NCBI GenBank assembly: GCA_018857735.1
Contig: JABMCL010002213.1
Coordinates: 15,001-79,000, forward strand
DNA from: Alviniconcha marisindica
Lineage: Eukaryota; Mollusca; Gastropoda; Provannidae
Direction: 5' to 3'
Length of the DNA: 64,000 bases
In this document: positions 24,245 through 34,589 of the stretch, one piece after another
Position numbering within the stretch: position 1 is the first letter of the stretch
How the letters are laid out: each line of letters opens with the position of its first letter
Position numbers and translations under genes: made by a program
The notes under the pieces: model-generated
The model's input: the letters and a program-made list of their open reading frames with translations, nothing else
The model's database searches: none
Told to the model about the DNA's origin: nothing

Positions 24245-26337
24245 GTGAATCCAGTCTGTCTGCACTCGAGGGACACACCTGGTCTGCCTGTTCTTGAGGG
24301 ACATGTAACCACACCTTGTCTGTCTGCACTTGACGGACATGTAACCACACCTTGTTTATCTGCTCTTGAGGGACATGTAACCACACCCTGTCTGTCTGCT
24401 CTTGAGGGACATGTAACCACACCCTGTCTGTCTGCTCTTGAGGGACATGTAACCACACCCTGTCTGTCTGCTCTTGAGGGACATGTAACCACACCCTGTC
24501 TGTCTGCTCTTGAGGGACATGTAACCACACCCTGTCTGTCTGCTCTTGAGGGACATGTAACCACACCCTGTCTGTCTGCTCTTGAGGGACATGTAACCAC
24601 ACCCTGTCTGTCTGCTCTTGAGGGACATGTAACCACACCCTGTCTGTCTGCTCTTGAGGGACATGTAACCACACCCTGTCTGTCTGCTCTTGAGGGACAT
24701 GTAACCACACCCTGTCTGTCTGCTCTTGAGGGACATGTAACCACACCCTGTCTGTCTGCTCTTGAGGGACATGTAACCACACCCTGTCTGTCTGCTCTTG
24801 AGGGACATGTAACCACACCCTGTCTGTCTGCTCTTGAGGGACATGTAACCACACCCTGTCTGTCTGCTCTTGAGGGACATGTAACCACACCCTGTCTGTC
24901 TGCTCTTGAGGGACATGTAACCACACCCTGTCTGTCTGCTCTTGAGGGACATGTAACCACACCCTGTCTGCCTGCACTTGAGGGACATGTAACCACACCC
25001 TGTCTGCCTGCTCTTGAGGGACATGTAACCACACCTTGTTTATCTGCTCTTGAGGGACATGTAACCACACCTTGTTTATCTGCTCTTGAGGGACATGTAA
25101 CTACGCCTTGTCTGCCTCAGAGGGACGTGTAACCACACCTAGTCTGTCTGCCCTTGAGGGACATGTAACCACACCCTGTCTGTCTGCTCTTGAGGGACAT
25201 GTAACCACACCCTGTCTGTCTGCACTTGAGGGACATGTAACCACACCTTGTCTGTCTGCACTTGAGGGACATGTAACCACACCTTGTCTGCCTGTTCTTG
25301 AGGGACATGTAACCACACCTTGTTTATCTGCTCTTGAGGGACATGTAACCACACCTTGTTTATCTGCTCTTGAGGGACATGTAACCACACCTTGTTTATC
25401 TGCTCTTGAGGGACATGTAACTACGCCTTGTCTGCCACAGAGGGACGTGTAACCACACCTAGTCTGTCTGCCCTTGAGGGACATGTAACCACACCCGGGG
25501 GACGTGTAACCGAACCTTGTCTGTCTGTCCCAGGGGGACATGTAACCAAATCCTGTTTGTCGGTGCCAGACGGACATGTAACCAAATATTTTCTGCCCCA
25601 GAGGAACATGTAACCAAAGTTTGCCTGTCTGCCCGGCCCCAGGGGGACGTGTAAATAAACTTTGTCTGTCTGCCACAGAGGGACATGTAACCAAACCTTG
25701 TCTGTCGGTCCCAGGGAGACATATAACCAAACCCTGTCTGTCTGTCCCAGGAACCAAAGCTTGTCTGTCTGCCACAGAGGGACATGTAATCACACCTTGT
25801 CTGTCTGTCTGTCCCAGAGGGACATGTAACCAAAACGTGTATGCCCGCCCCGGGGGACGTGTAACCAAAGTTTGTCTGTCCCAGGGGGACGTATAACCAA
25901 ACCGTGTCTATCTGCCCTTGAGAGACATGTAACCACACCAGGGGGACGTGTAACCAAACCTTGTCTGTCTGCCCCAGAGGGACATGTAACCAAAGCTTGT
26001 CTGCCCGCCCCAGGGGGAGGTGTAACCAAACCTTGTATGTCTGCCCCAGAGGGACATGTAACCAAACCTTGTCTGTCTGCCCCAGAGGGACATGTAACCA
26101 AAGCTTGTCTGCCCGCCCCAGGGGCAGGTGTAACCAAACCGTGTCTGTCTGCCCCAGAGGGACATGTAACCAAACCTTGTCTGTCTGCCCCAAAGGGACA
26201 TGTAACCAAAGCTTGTCTGCCCGCCCCAGGGGCAGGTGTAACCAAACCTTGTCTGTCTGCCTCAGAGGGACATGTAACCAAAGCTTGTCTGCCCGCCCCA
26301 GCGGGAGGTGTAACCAAACCGTGTCTGTCTGCCCCAG
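24245..26337. repeat. 36-bp minisatellite containing tandem copies of the exon 2 splice acceptor
   Basis: About 58 units. The distal part (to about 25,480) is highly uniform: CTGTCTGTCTGCTCTTGAGG then GACATGTAACCACACC. The proximal part is more varied: GTCTGTCTGCCCCAGAGGGA then CATGTAACCAAACCTT, plus shorter and longer versions with GGGGGACGTGTAACC. The last unit is the functional 3' splice site of NCS exon 2 (CTGCCCCAG|AGGGAC). About twenty proximal units retain a CAG at the acceptor position. The unit length is 12 codons, so frame is preserved, and each unit carries TAA in the exon 2 frame soon after its acceptor. Confidence 0.93.
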
Positions 26338-26613
26338 AGGGACTGCCCGGACGGCCAGCTGTCCCAGGAGAAGTTCAAGGAGGTGTACGCGCAGTTCTTC
26401 CCTGGCGGCAACCCGGAGGAGTTCTGCCGGCACGTCTTCCGCTCCTTCGACAAGGACGGCAGCGGCTCCATCGAGTTCAAGGAGTTCCTGCTGGCCATCA
26501 ACATCACCTCCAACAAGGGCAACCCCAAGGACAAGCTGAACTGGGCCTTCGATATGTACGACATTGATGGCAACGGGACCATCGACAAGAGCGAGATGGA
26601 GAGCATCATCAAG
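26338..26613 (+). CDS. Neuronal calcium sensor family protein, coding exon 2 (residues 36-127)
   Basis: This exon encodes EF-hands 1 to 3. EF-hand 1 begins RDCPDGQLS and carries the Cys-Pro pair (38-39) that disables calcium binding in this site throughout the NCS family. EF-hand 2 has the canonical loop [12 protein letters not shown] at residues 73-84. EF-hand 3 has [12 protein letters not shown] at 110-121. Between them lies the typical [12 protein letters not shown] linker. The acceptor is CCCCAG at 26,332-26,337, the terminal unit of the intronic minisatellite. The donor is AAG|GTGCGT at 26,614. The exon is strikingly GC-rich and uses C/G at most third positions, unlike exon 3. It is 276 bp, phase 0 at both ends. 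Confidence 0.95.
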
Positions 26614-26669
26614 GTGCGTTCAGTTGGCGTTGTGTCAGTGGTGGGGTCTAGGATGGAGGGGTGGGTACA

Positions 26670-26700
26670 TGTGTGTGTGTGTGTGTGTGGGAGGGAGGGA

Positions 26701-26785
<85 letters not shown>

Positions 26786-26985
26786 GGAGAGAGAGAGAGA
26801 CACACACACAGACACACAAAGAGACAGAGAGAGTGTAGTGTGTCAGTGTGTGTGTGTGTCAGTAGGTGTGTGTGCGTGCGTGTCAGTGCGTGCGTGCGTG
26901 CATGCGTGTGTGCATGCGCATGTGCATACGTGCGTGTGCGTGCGTGCGTGCGCGCGTGCGTGTGTGTGTGTGTGTTTGTTTGTCT
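26670..26985. repeat. (GT)n/(GA)n/(GTGC)n microsatellite in intron 2
   Basis: GT to 26,777, GA/CA blocks to 26,832, then GT and GTGC blocks. 26,986-27,630 is unique sequence with no recognised exon. Confidence 0.95.
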
Positions 26986-27635
26986 GTCTTACAGTCCTAA
27001 CACCGACGCGATCCATCGGTAGGGAGCTTACTGTCCATTCGCTCAGCGAAAGGCAACACTCTCAAACTCTGCAACGAACGGCACGTTGAGAAAAAAGAAA
27101 AGGGGCCGTGACCGAGTCCCATCCTCGGCATCTTGCCTTGGCGCGGGTTCGCTTATCACAGCCAAGCTCGTAGGTCAGGAAACCAGAGGCGTTTGTTTCG
27201 GTCAAGGCCGTGACGGTACATGCTTACGCCCAGATTTGGACTACCGCCTCCCGGCAGTTCCTCTGCGGTCCAAGGCCTGCGTCAGTGCGGCTTGGCCCCT
27301 CAACGGCGGTTTGTACTGCAGGTCATGCAGCAGCCAGTCCTCGGGAGATCAGCCAACAGTAGCTGCCTGCATGGGGAAACTCCGAGAACACCTCTGACGG
27401 AGACAGCGGAGCGCAGAGTGTCCACCTCGCTTTGGGCCACTACTGACCAGTCGTTTGGCGAGGCAGTGCCAGTCAGCAGAGAAGTCGCCAGGCGGTCGGA
27501 TTTCAGGTTCAGTCATTAGGTTCTTTCGCTGCTGCTGGGGCTGCAGCAGGGTGACCTCGTCTAGCTCTCAGTCAGTGGGAACGCGGTGGTGGCGTATGGG
27601 AATAATGACCGAGAGAGTCACTGGTGGCTGCGGTC

Positions 27636-28792
27636 CGGTCAGTACTGGCTGCCTTACTTCACACCCCAGCACCCCAGTGTGAGCGGCCTGGTGATGTAAG
27701 AGAGTGATTCAGTGGCTGCCCGGTCAGTACTGGCTGCCATACTTCACACTCCAGTGTGAGCGGCCTGGTGATGTAAGAGAGTGATTCAGTGGCTGCCCGG
27801 TCAGTACTGGCTGCCATACTTCACACTCCAGTGTGAGCGGCCTGGTGATGTAAGAGAGTGATTCAGTGGCTGCCCGGTCAGTACTGGCTGCCTTACTTCA
27901 CACCCCAGCACCCCAGTGTGAGCGTCGTGGTGATGTTAGAGAGTGATTCAGTGGCTGCCCGGTCAGTACTGGCTGCCTTACTTCACACCCCAGTGTGAGC
28001 GTCGTGGTGATGTTAGAGAGTGATTCAGTGGCTGCCCGGTCAGTGCTGGCTGCCATACTTCACACCCCAGTGTGAGCGTCGTGGTGATGTAAGAGTGATT
28101 CAGTGGCTGCCCGGTCAGTACTGGCTGCCATACTTCACACCGCAGTCTGAGCGGCGTGGTGATGTTAGAGAGTGATTCAGTGGCTGCCCGGTCAGTACTG
28201 GCTGCCATACTTCACACCCCAGTGTGAGCGTCGTGGTGATGTTAAGAGAGTCAGTCATTCAGTGGCTGCCCGGTCAGTACTGGCTGCCTTACTTCATACT
28301 CCAGTGTGAGCGGCCTGGTGATGCTGTAACTTGAGAAAGTGATTCAGTGGCTGCGGCCCGGTCAGTACTGGCTGTCTTACTGATTCACACTCCAGTGTGA
28401 GCGGCCTGGTGATGTTAAGAGAGGGGTTCAGTGGCTGCCCCCCGGTCAGTACTGGCTGCCATACTTCACACCGCAGTGTGAGCGTCGTGGTGATGTTAGA
28501 GAGTGATTCAGTGGCTGCCCGGTCAGTACTGGCTGCCTTACTTCACACCCCAGTGTGAGCGGCCTGGTGATGCTGTAACTTGAGAAAGTGATTCAGTGGC
28601 TGCGGCCCGGTCAGTACTGGCTGTCTTACTGATTCACACTCCAGTGTGAGCGGCCTGGTGATGTTAAGAGAGGGGTTCAGTGGCTGCCCCCCGGTCAGTA
28701 CTGGCTGTCTTACTGATTCACACTCCAGTGTGAGCGGCCTGGTGATGTTAAGAGAGGGGTTCAGTGGCTGCCCGCCGGGTCAGTACTAGTAG
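27636..28792. repeat. 77-bp satellite with a palindrome in each unit (intron 2)
   Basis: About 14 units: GATTCAGTGGCTGCCCGGTC, AGTACTGGCTGCCATACT, TCACACTCCAGTGTGA, GCGGCCTGGTGATG. Unit starts differ by 77 bp where regular (GTGATGTAAG at 27,691 and 27,768), with variants carrying CTGTAACTTGAGA or a duplicated CACCCCAG. A two-unit higher-order pattern appears near 28,320-28,760. Confidence 0.92.
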
Positions 28793-28998
28793 CAGCAGCG
28801 TTGCGGCGGCCATTTCACGCTCCACAACGCTTGGAGGTTATAGATATACGCACTCCGCGACCGGCGCCGGCTCGGGACATGCCGCAGGTGTAGCCACGGT
28901 GTGTAGCAGTCAGCTAATCACCCTACCTCTCCACTGCAGCACCTAGTGGTCCTGTCATTGGCCGGTGATTTATGGGGGTTGTTGGCACTCTGCGAAAC

Positions 28999-29056
28999 CC
29001 GCCCCCCCCCCCCCCCCCCCTTCACCCCGCCCCCCCCCCCCACCCCCCCCCCCCAC
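28999..29056. repeat. poly-C rich tract
   Basis: Two C runs separated by TTCACCCCG. A poly-G run lies at about 29,175-29,199 inside the following SINE. Confidence 0.9.
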
Positions 29057-29115
29057 CCCACGCACCCTCGCCAGCCCTGGCTCAGTTGTGAAACACGAAT
29101 GTTATGACTGATCAG

Positions 29116-29461
29116 TAAACTGACGTGGTGCTTAACGTCCACAGAAACCGTAAGGCTTATTCAGGGGCTGGGCTGGGGGGGGGGGGGGGGGGGGGGGGTA
29201 CGGAGGCCGTGTCGTGGGGAGAGGGAGATTATATACCTATCGCTGCGCTGTCACTGCCAGCAGAATGACTTCTGCATTAACTGAGATGGGCAGAGATGAG
29301 AGTCAGTTTCAGTAGGAAGTGATGGACAAAGTCACAACTGAGACAGTGTCCACAAACCACAACCTTTTTGATGAGAAAGGAGAGCCGAAGTGGTATCGAA
29401 CCGAGGTCCTTCCGCTTGCCATGCCGGCCTAATGCCTTACCGCTAGGCCAAACCGGCTCGC
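29116..29461 (-). mobile_element. SINE A copy
   Basis: On the - strand: box A TGGCCTAGCGG and a box B-like GGTTCGATACC, body, and 3' module TAAGCCTTACGGTTTCTGTG. The tail is degenerate. It has an internal G/C homopolymer expansion and small insertions (CTGA) relative to the 15,619 copy. Confidence 0.8.
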
Positions 29462-29474
29462 TGAATACCCCACT

Positions 29475-29557
29475 CGCAGGTCTGTTGAATGCCCCAGTCG
29501 CAGGTCTGTTGAATGCCCCAGTCGCAGGTCGGTTGAATGCCCCAGTCGCAGGTCTGA
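29475..29557. repeat. 28-bp repeat (GAATGCCCCAGTCGCAGGTC)
   Basis: Three to four copies of TGTTGAATGCCCCAGTCGCA with GGTC. A further copy lies at 30,400-30,420, on the other side of the MITE, so the MITE sits inside this small array. Confidence 0.8.
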
Positions 29558-30398
29558 GAAAGCCCGTTCTTAATTGGGCGAATGTTTTTTCGCGAACCTA
29601 GTTGGAAGTATTCTGCGAACCTAGTTGGTTCTTAATTGGGCGAACTTTTCTTCGCGAACCTAGTTGGAAGTATTCGTCGAAGCTATACTGATTCGGGGTC
29701 CAAAAAGCTTCGCTCAATCACATGGTTCAGGATCTGTGTGAGAGTCCAGGTGGACGTCCTGGACTGTCCGTCCTAATGAGCCTTCTGGTTTCCGTGGACG
29801 TAAAGATTTATTGCACCGTGCTTCGGCATTGGTCACAACTTGTCCCTAATATGTCAACTGACATCTGAGGACATAAAGCATCACTTCATCATCATCATCA
29901 GCTTCGCTCAACATGTTCTGGGAACATTCGCCCTATTCGACGAACACTGCCTCTGATTGGCTGAGAGCAGAGCTCCACTGCGGATGAAGAAAAAATACAA
30001 ATACAAATGGATGACTGTGTCGCTAGGTTCTTCACTCGCTTCGGAGGGAATTTGTTTATTTGTTGACTCGTGGGAGGCGCAGCCTTGTCTCGGAGACCCA
30101 GAATGAGATAGTAGTTAGTTGAATTACCCTGTGAGGGATGATGAAAGTATATTGACTTGACATGACTTGACTTTAGCCTACATTTTCGATCATGCTGTCT
30201 GCTGCGCGTCTGCCGCAAGTTCGGGCCGAAGCTTGCATCTCATTACGAGCCAGTTGAGAACGAAGTAAAATTCGTCGAACTGTCCGAACCATGTTCGGCG
30301 AACTAAAAGTTCAGTTAAGAAACGAATCATAGTTCGTCGAACTGTCCGAAGTATGTTCGGCGAACAAACATTCGCCCAGCCGTTAAGAACGGGCTTTC
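29558..30398. mobile_element. MITE-like element with terminal inverted repeats, interrupted by SINE B
   Basis: The left end GAAAGCCCGTTCTTAA continues TTGGGCGAATGTTTT. The right end is its inverted copy: AAACATTCGCCCAGC then CGTTAAGAACGGGCTTTC. The interior has subterminal repeats (TTCGCGAACCTAGTTGGAAG and inverted GTTCGTCGAACTGTCCGAA). Without the SINE it would be about 650 bp. A related left half lies at 53,475-53,700. Confidence 0.82.
29718..29899 (+). mobile_element. SINE B inserted in the MITE, 12-bp target-site duplication
   Basis: AGCTTCGCTCAA occurs at 29,706-29,717 and 29,900-29,911. The related element at 53,6xx has the uninterrupted site (AAAAAGCTTCGCTCAACATG), confirming the insertion boundaries. 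It ends in (ATC)n. Confidence 0.92.
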
Positions 30399-30463
30399 AG
30401 TGCCCCAGTCGCAGGTCTGCTGCATACAGGCTCCAGCCGGGCCATGTGTCGTCTGCTCTTTCC

Positions 30464-30580
30464 CCCCTCCCCCCCCACCCTCCTTCCCGCCCCCCCCCCC
30501 CCATCCCCGTCCTCCACCCCCCCCCCATCCCCCGTCCCCCCCCCCTCCTTCCCCCCCCCCTTTTCATCCTCCTACCCCCA
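30464..30580. repeat. C-rich low-complexity block
   Basis: Runs of C with CATCCCC and CCTCC modules. Confidence 0.85.
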
Positions 30581-30784
30581 CCCACCGAACCTTCTTCGGT
30601 CGGGGTAATCCGATGAATATTCAGATAAATATATCCACTGTACTGATGCGGGCGGCGCAGGGAGCGGGCGGTTGGTTGATCAATAGACTAGCGACTAATG
30701 GACGTCGTCTTTACCCTGACCCACTTCCGGTCTTAGCACCCGCCCGGCCCCGTCAGCAGCCACAGCACTGATTGCCTCCCTTGG

Positions 30785-31700
30785 ACGGGCTTTGTACAGG
30801 GGGAATTGCTCTCAGATTATTGGTTATTGCATCAACAGGTTGTCTGTGTACAGGGGGAATTGCTCGTCTCATGTTGTTGGTTAGTGCATCAGTAGGTTGT
30901 CTGTGTACAAGGGGAATTGCTCTCAGATTATTGGTTATTGCATCAACATGACAACAGGTTGTCTGTGTACAGTGGGAATTGGTCTCATGTTGTTGGTTAT
31001 TGCTTCCCTAGATTGTCTTTGTACATGGGAGTTGGTCTCAGATTATTGGTTACTGCATCAATAGGTTGTCTTTGTACAGGGGGGATTGCTCTCATGTTGT
31101 TGGTTAGTGCATCAGTAGGTTGTCTTTGTACAAGGGTAAGTAAGTAAACATGGTGCTTAACGTCCACAGAAACCATAAGGCTTATTAGGGACGGGGTACA
31201 AGGGGAATTGTTTACTGCATCAGTAGGTTGTCTTTTTACAGGGGAATGGGTCTTATGTTGTTGGTTATTGCTTCCCATGATTGTCTTTTTACAGGGGGAA
31301 TTATGCTCAGATTACTGGCTATTTCTGGCCTAGCTTGTCTTTGTACAGGGGGAATTATGCTCAAATTATTGGTTACTGCTGACTTAGATTATCTTTGTAC
31401 AGGGGAAATTGGTCTCAGATTAATGGTTATTGCTTCCCTTGATTGTCACTGTACGGGGGAATTATGCTGAGATTATTGGTTACTGCTGGCCTAGGTTGTC
31501 TTTGTACAGGGGGAATTGGTCTCAGATTACTGATTATTGGTACAGGGGGAATTGGTCTCAGATTACTAGGTGGAATTGGTCTCAGATTACTGGTTATTGC
31601 TGGCCTAGCTTGTCTTTGTACAGGGGGATTTTGTCCCAGATTATTGGTTATTGCATCACTAGATAGTTTTGGGGAATTGGTCTCAGATTAGGGGGTTACT
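30785..31700. repeat. about 57-bp minisatellite (intron 2)
   Basis: Units combine GGTTGTCTTTGTACAGGGGG, AATTGCTCTCAGATTATTGG and TTATTGCATCA. About 16 diverged copies, several shortened. It marks the end of the repeat-dense half of the window. Confidence 0.88.
31137..31195 (-). mobile_element. 59-bp 5'-truncated SINE A with 9-bp target-site duplication
   Basis: GTACAAGGG flanks it at 31,128-31,136 and 31,196-31,204. Only the (TTAC)n tail and the 3' module are present, inserted in a minisatellite unit. Confidence 0.85.
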
Positions 31701-31739
31701 TCACCAAGACCGTCTTTGCACAGATCCTGTAACAGGGAA

Positions 31740-32171
31740 GTTCTTTTTTATTCATCAGCTTTGGCACCCACAGATCATGTCACTTTAATTGAGATTGTTT
31801 TTGTATGATGGGGAAGATACATTGACACATTTGTGTTGTTGTTATTTGAGACAGTACTGTAACAAATATGGTACAGCACCACTTCTACAGTAGGACACAG
31901 CGCAGCACCAGAAACCAGTATAGAAAGCGCCAAAACAGACAAACAAATGGTTACATAATATTCACTGTTAATAAATCCACAGATGAACAAGAGAGACTAG
32001 GAGAGCTAAGGACTTAGATGGCTTAGGTTAGGCCTGTGTGCAAATCTCAAAGCCAACAAAAGCACGCATCTCAAACAAACTGACCTCACAAAGAAACAAG
32101 ACGACCGATACTAAGAAAGGTAATGAAAATTGAAGTTATTTTGGTAAAGCACAAATTAATGTGCAGTATTT

Positions 32172-32219
<48 letters not shown>

Positions 32220-33019
32220 TACAGTGGAAGGGAGGTAATCAGCGGACGTAATGCCGAACGAGGCAAGGGAAGTAAATATGTATGTCACGCAGACCAATTC
32301 TTTTGACAGTGTTGCTTCCCTTACACGCTAAGCCTTCTATGCTTGAAGATTCAACACAACACACACACACACACATTTTCCCATTCTTTTTCAGTACACA
32401 GCAATACCAATAATACAATAATAGCTTTTTCTTTTTTGCTTTGGGGCTGGGTATCAAATAGTGCAGCTTGTTTTTTCGTTTCACTCTTTTTCTGTTAGAC
32501 TGAGGAACTAACCTTTTCTCACAGAACACGACTGTTTTGTCTAACAGGTATGGAAGAGAAGAAACTTCATCAAATTAGAAACCTAACCCCACCCCCTCCC
32601 CACCTCACCCCCTTCTCAAAAAATGGAGAAAAAAAGGGGGAGAATTTTTTTAAAAATAATAATAATAATATAAAATATAAAAAAATCAGGAATATTTGGG
32701 AAGCTGTCTAATGGACTGTGATCCATTCATTTACTGCACTCTTCAGACTGGCACGATTCTGCATTCACAATGATCTCCAAGCTGTGGGTTGTGAAAGACT
32801 GCATGCAGGTCACTTCAGAACTAATGCCAGCAGTTTGCAACATTCAGTTTTTAGAAAATGAAAATGTCTGTCAGCTGATTGGCTAATTTCCCCCTAATCT
32901 GAATCCAGGGCTATGTACTTTGTGTGGGTGGGTCAGTGATGAATACAAATTGTTCAAGGTGGATATGTTTTCTGTGTGTCTGTTGTGGTGTTGGACTGTA
33001 AAACTTGGAGCTGGTGGAA

Positions 33020-33020
<1 letters not shown>
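31740..33020. other. intronic unique sequence with short microsatellites
   Basis: (GT)n(GA)n at 32,170-32,217, a (CA)n at 32,360, AT-rich sequence near 32,640-32,690 and (GT)n at 33,022-33,060. No exon was recognised here. Confidence 0.6.
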
Positions 33021-33062
<42 letters not shown>

Positions 33063-33415
33063 ATTCTTATTTCTGTTATCATTATTTGTAACTCCGTATA
33101 TAATTCTACATTTAAGTACTATGTCTAGTAAGGGGTGGGTGGGTAGGGGCTGTTTGCACTGTATTGGTACGAGTGTCCTTTGGTAGTTTTTACTTTCAGC
33201 ATGCAATAGCTTACATGTATGCACTGCATGTATCTGGTGCTGTGAACATGCAAGGCTTTGTGTGGAAGTTTTTTTTATGAGCTATTTATATACATTTTCA
33301 TTTCATTCATCATTCATGCATTATATCTATGTTACAAAGTCACTTGTGTACCTAACCTTTGTGCCCTCTGTTGCTTACTGCACCTCAACTTGTGTTTGCT
33401 TTTGATGGTGTGCAG

Positions 33416-33610
33416 GCCATCTACAACATGCTGGGCAACGCCATCACAGATGTCAACATTGACACACCCAAGGAGCGCACAGTGAAGATCTTCAGCAAGA
33501 TGGACACCAACAATGACGGTGTTCTAACCAAGGAGGAGTTCACCCAGGGCTGCATGAACGACCAGTGTCTGTACCAAATGTTGACGGCCGATGCCGAAGG
33601 ACCGAAGTAG
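33416..33610 (+). CDS. Neuronal calcium sensor family protein, terminal coding exon (residues 128-191)
   Basis: This exon encodes the rest of EF-hand 3 and all of EF-hand 4, loop DTNNDGVLTKEE at residues 157-168, followed by FTQGCMNDQCLYQMLTADAEGPK. EF-hands 2, 3 and 4 all have canonical loops, so three calcium ions could bind. The C-terminus differs from vertebrate NCS-1, hippocalcin and neurocalcin, which suggests an invertebrate NCS subgroup; assignment to a named orthologue is not made. The acceptor is GATGGTGTGCAG|GCC, with a pyrimidine-rich stretch before it. The stop is TAG at 33,608, with a second TAG immediately after. Full length of 191 aa matches the family norm of about 190. Confidence 0.93.
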   Translation, partial: AIYNMLGNAITDVNIDTPKERTVKIFSKMDTNNDGVLTKEEFTQGCMNDQCLYQMLTADAEGPK

Positions 33611-33978
33611 TAGCGGTCAGCACGCCATCGGTGTGCCTGTGCATGCACTGATGTGACGTTCCTTCTCCACTCTTGGTACTGTGGGTAGCGGCAAAAGGGA
33701 GTGTTCAATGTGATTATGACCCGTGATCAGAGAATGAGAGTGAATTGACTGAGTGGAGTCACTGAAGCTGACCCTTTCTGAAGGTCGCTGTGTAGTAAGA
33801 GGGACTCGCTCATCCGATGACACTGAATACCAACTATTTCCTTCACCACTCTGAAAATCAGCTGTTTAAGTTTGACCTGAGGACCAAGTTTCTGAAGTGA
33901 CATTTTGAGGTGAAGATCTGTTTCAGTTGTTTGCATGAGAGTCTGTCAAGGCTGTTTGTGAAGATCAGTGTTTGAGGT

Positions 33979-33984
33979 AATAAA
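33979..33984 (+). terminator. candidate polyadenylation signal, NCS gene
   Basis: AATAAA 369 bp after the stop codon. A second AATAAA lies at 34,139-34,144. Which one is used cannot be read from sequence alone. Confidence 0.45.
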
Positions 33985-34589
33985 GCTGAAGGTCATGCTT
34001 CCGAAATTCAGTCTGCATGATGTTGGTTCACCACTTCTCGCCAAAGGTGAATGTGGGAATTTTACTGAGAGTAACCGGTCTGATCGTGGACATTTTCATT
34101 TAAGGCTACTTGATCAGTCTAAAAAAAATATTAAAAAAATAAAGCTTAAAGGTCTACCATTGTATGCTTCAAAATTTCTTGACCTATCCGAATATTTTCA
34201 TGTTGAAGATGGGCAAATCTTGAACAACTTAAAGCAGGGAGAAAAGCAGCCTGAAATTGACTAGCCATTTCCAAACAGGCCTGTCCAATGGGCAGAGACA
34301 AACTGAAAGCCTAAAACTGAAGATTAAAATCAGTCAAACACAGAGAAGCCATTATGAAGAGATGAAGTGGCTCAGGGATCTGACCCTGAACTGGACTGCA
34401 CTCTTCTTTGTCTTCTACTGGAATGAGCGTCTAGGATGAGGATGGACAGCATTTTGGACCTGCGTGCTTCTGGCAGGGCAGCTAAAGATCCCTAAGCAGT
34501 TGGACATGAAGCAGACATAGGGAAGCTTCCCTGGCTGCCATGACAACATTAATCAACATTATCATTCCACCACTGCAAACAAACACTAA

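Noticed and set aside
24135..25132. About 300-aa repeat proteins on both strands over the 36-bp array
   Set aside because: A 36-bp period is 12 codons, so any stop-free frame stays open. The array is intronic and its key feature is the splice acceptor.
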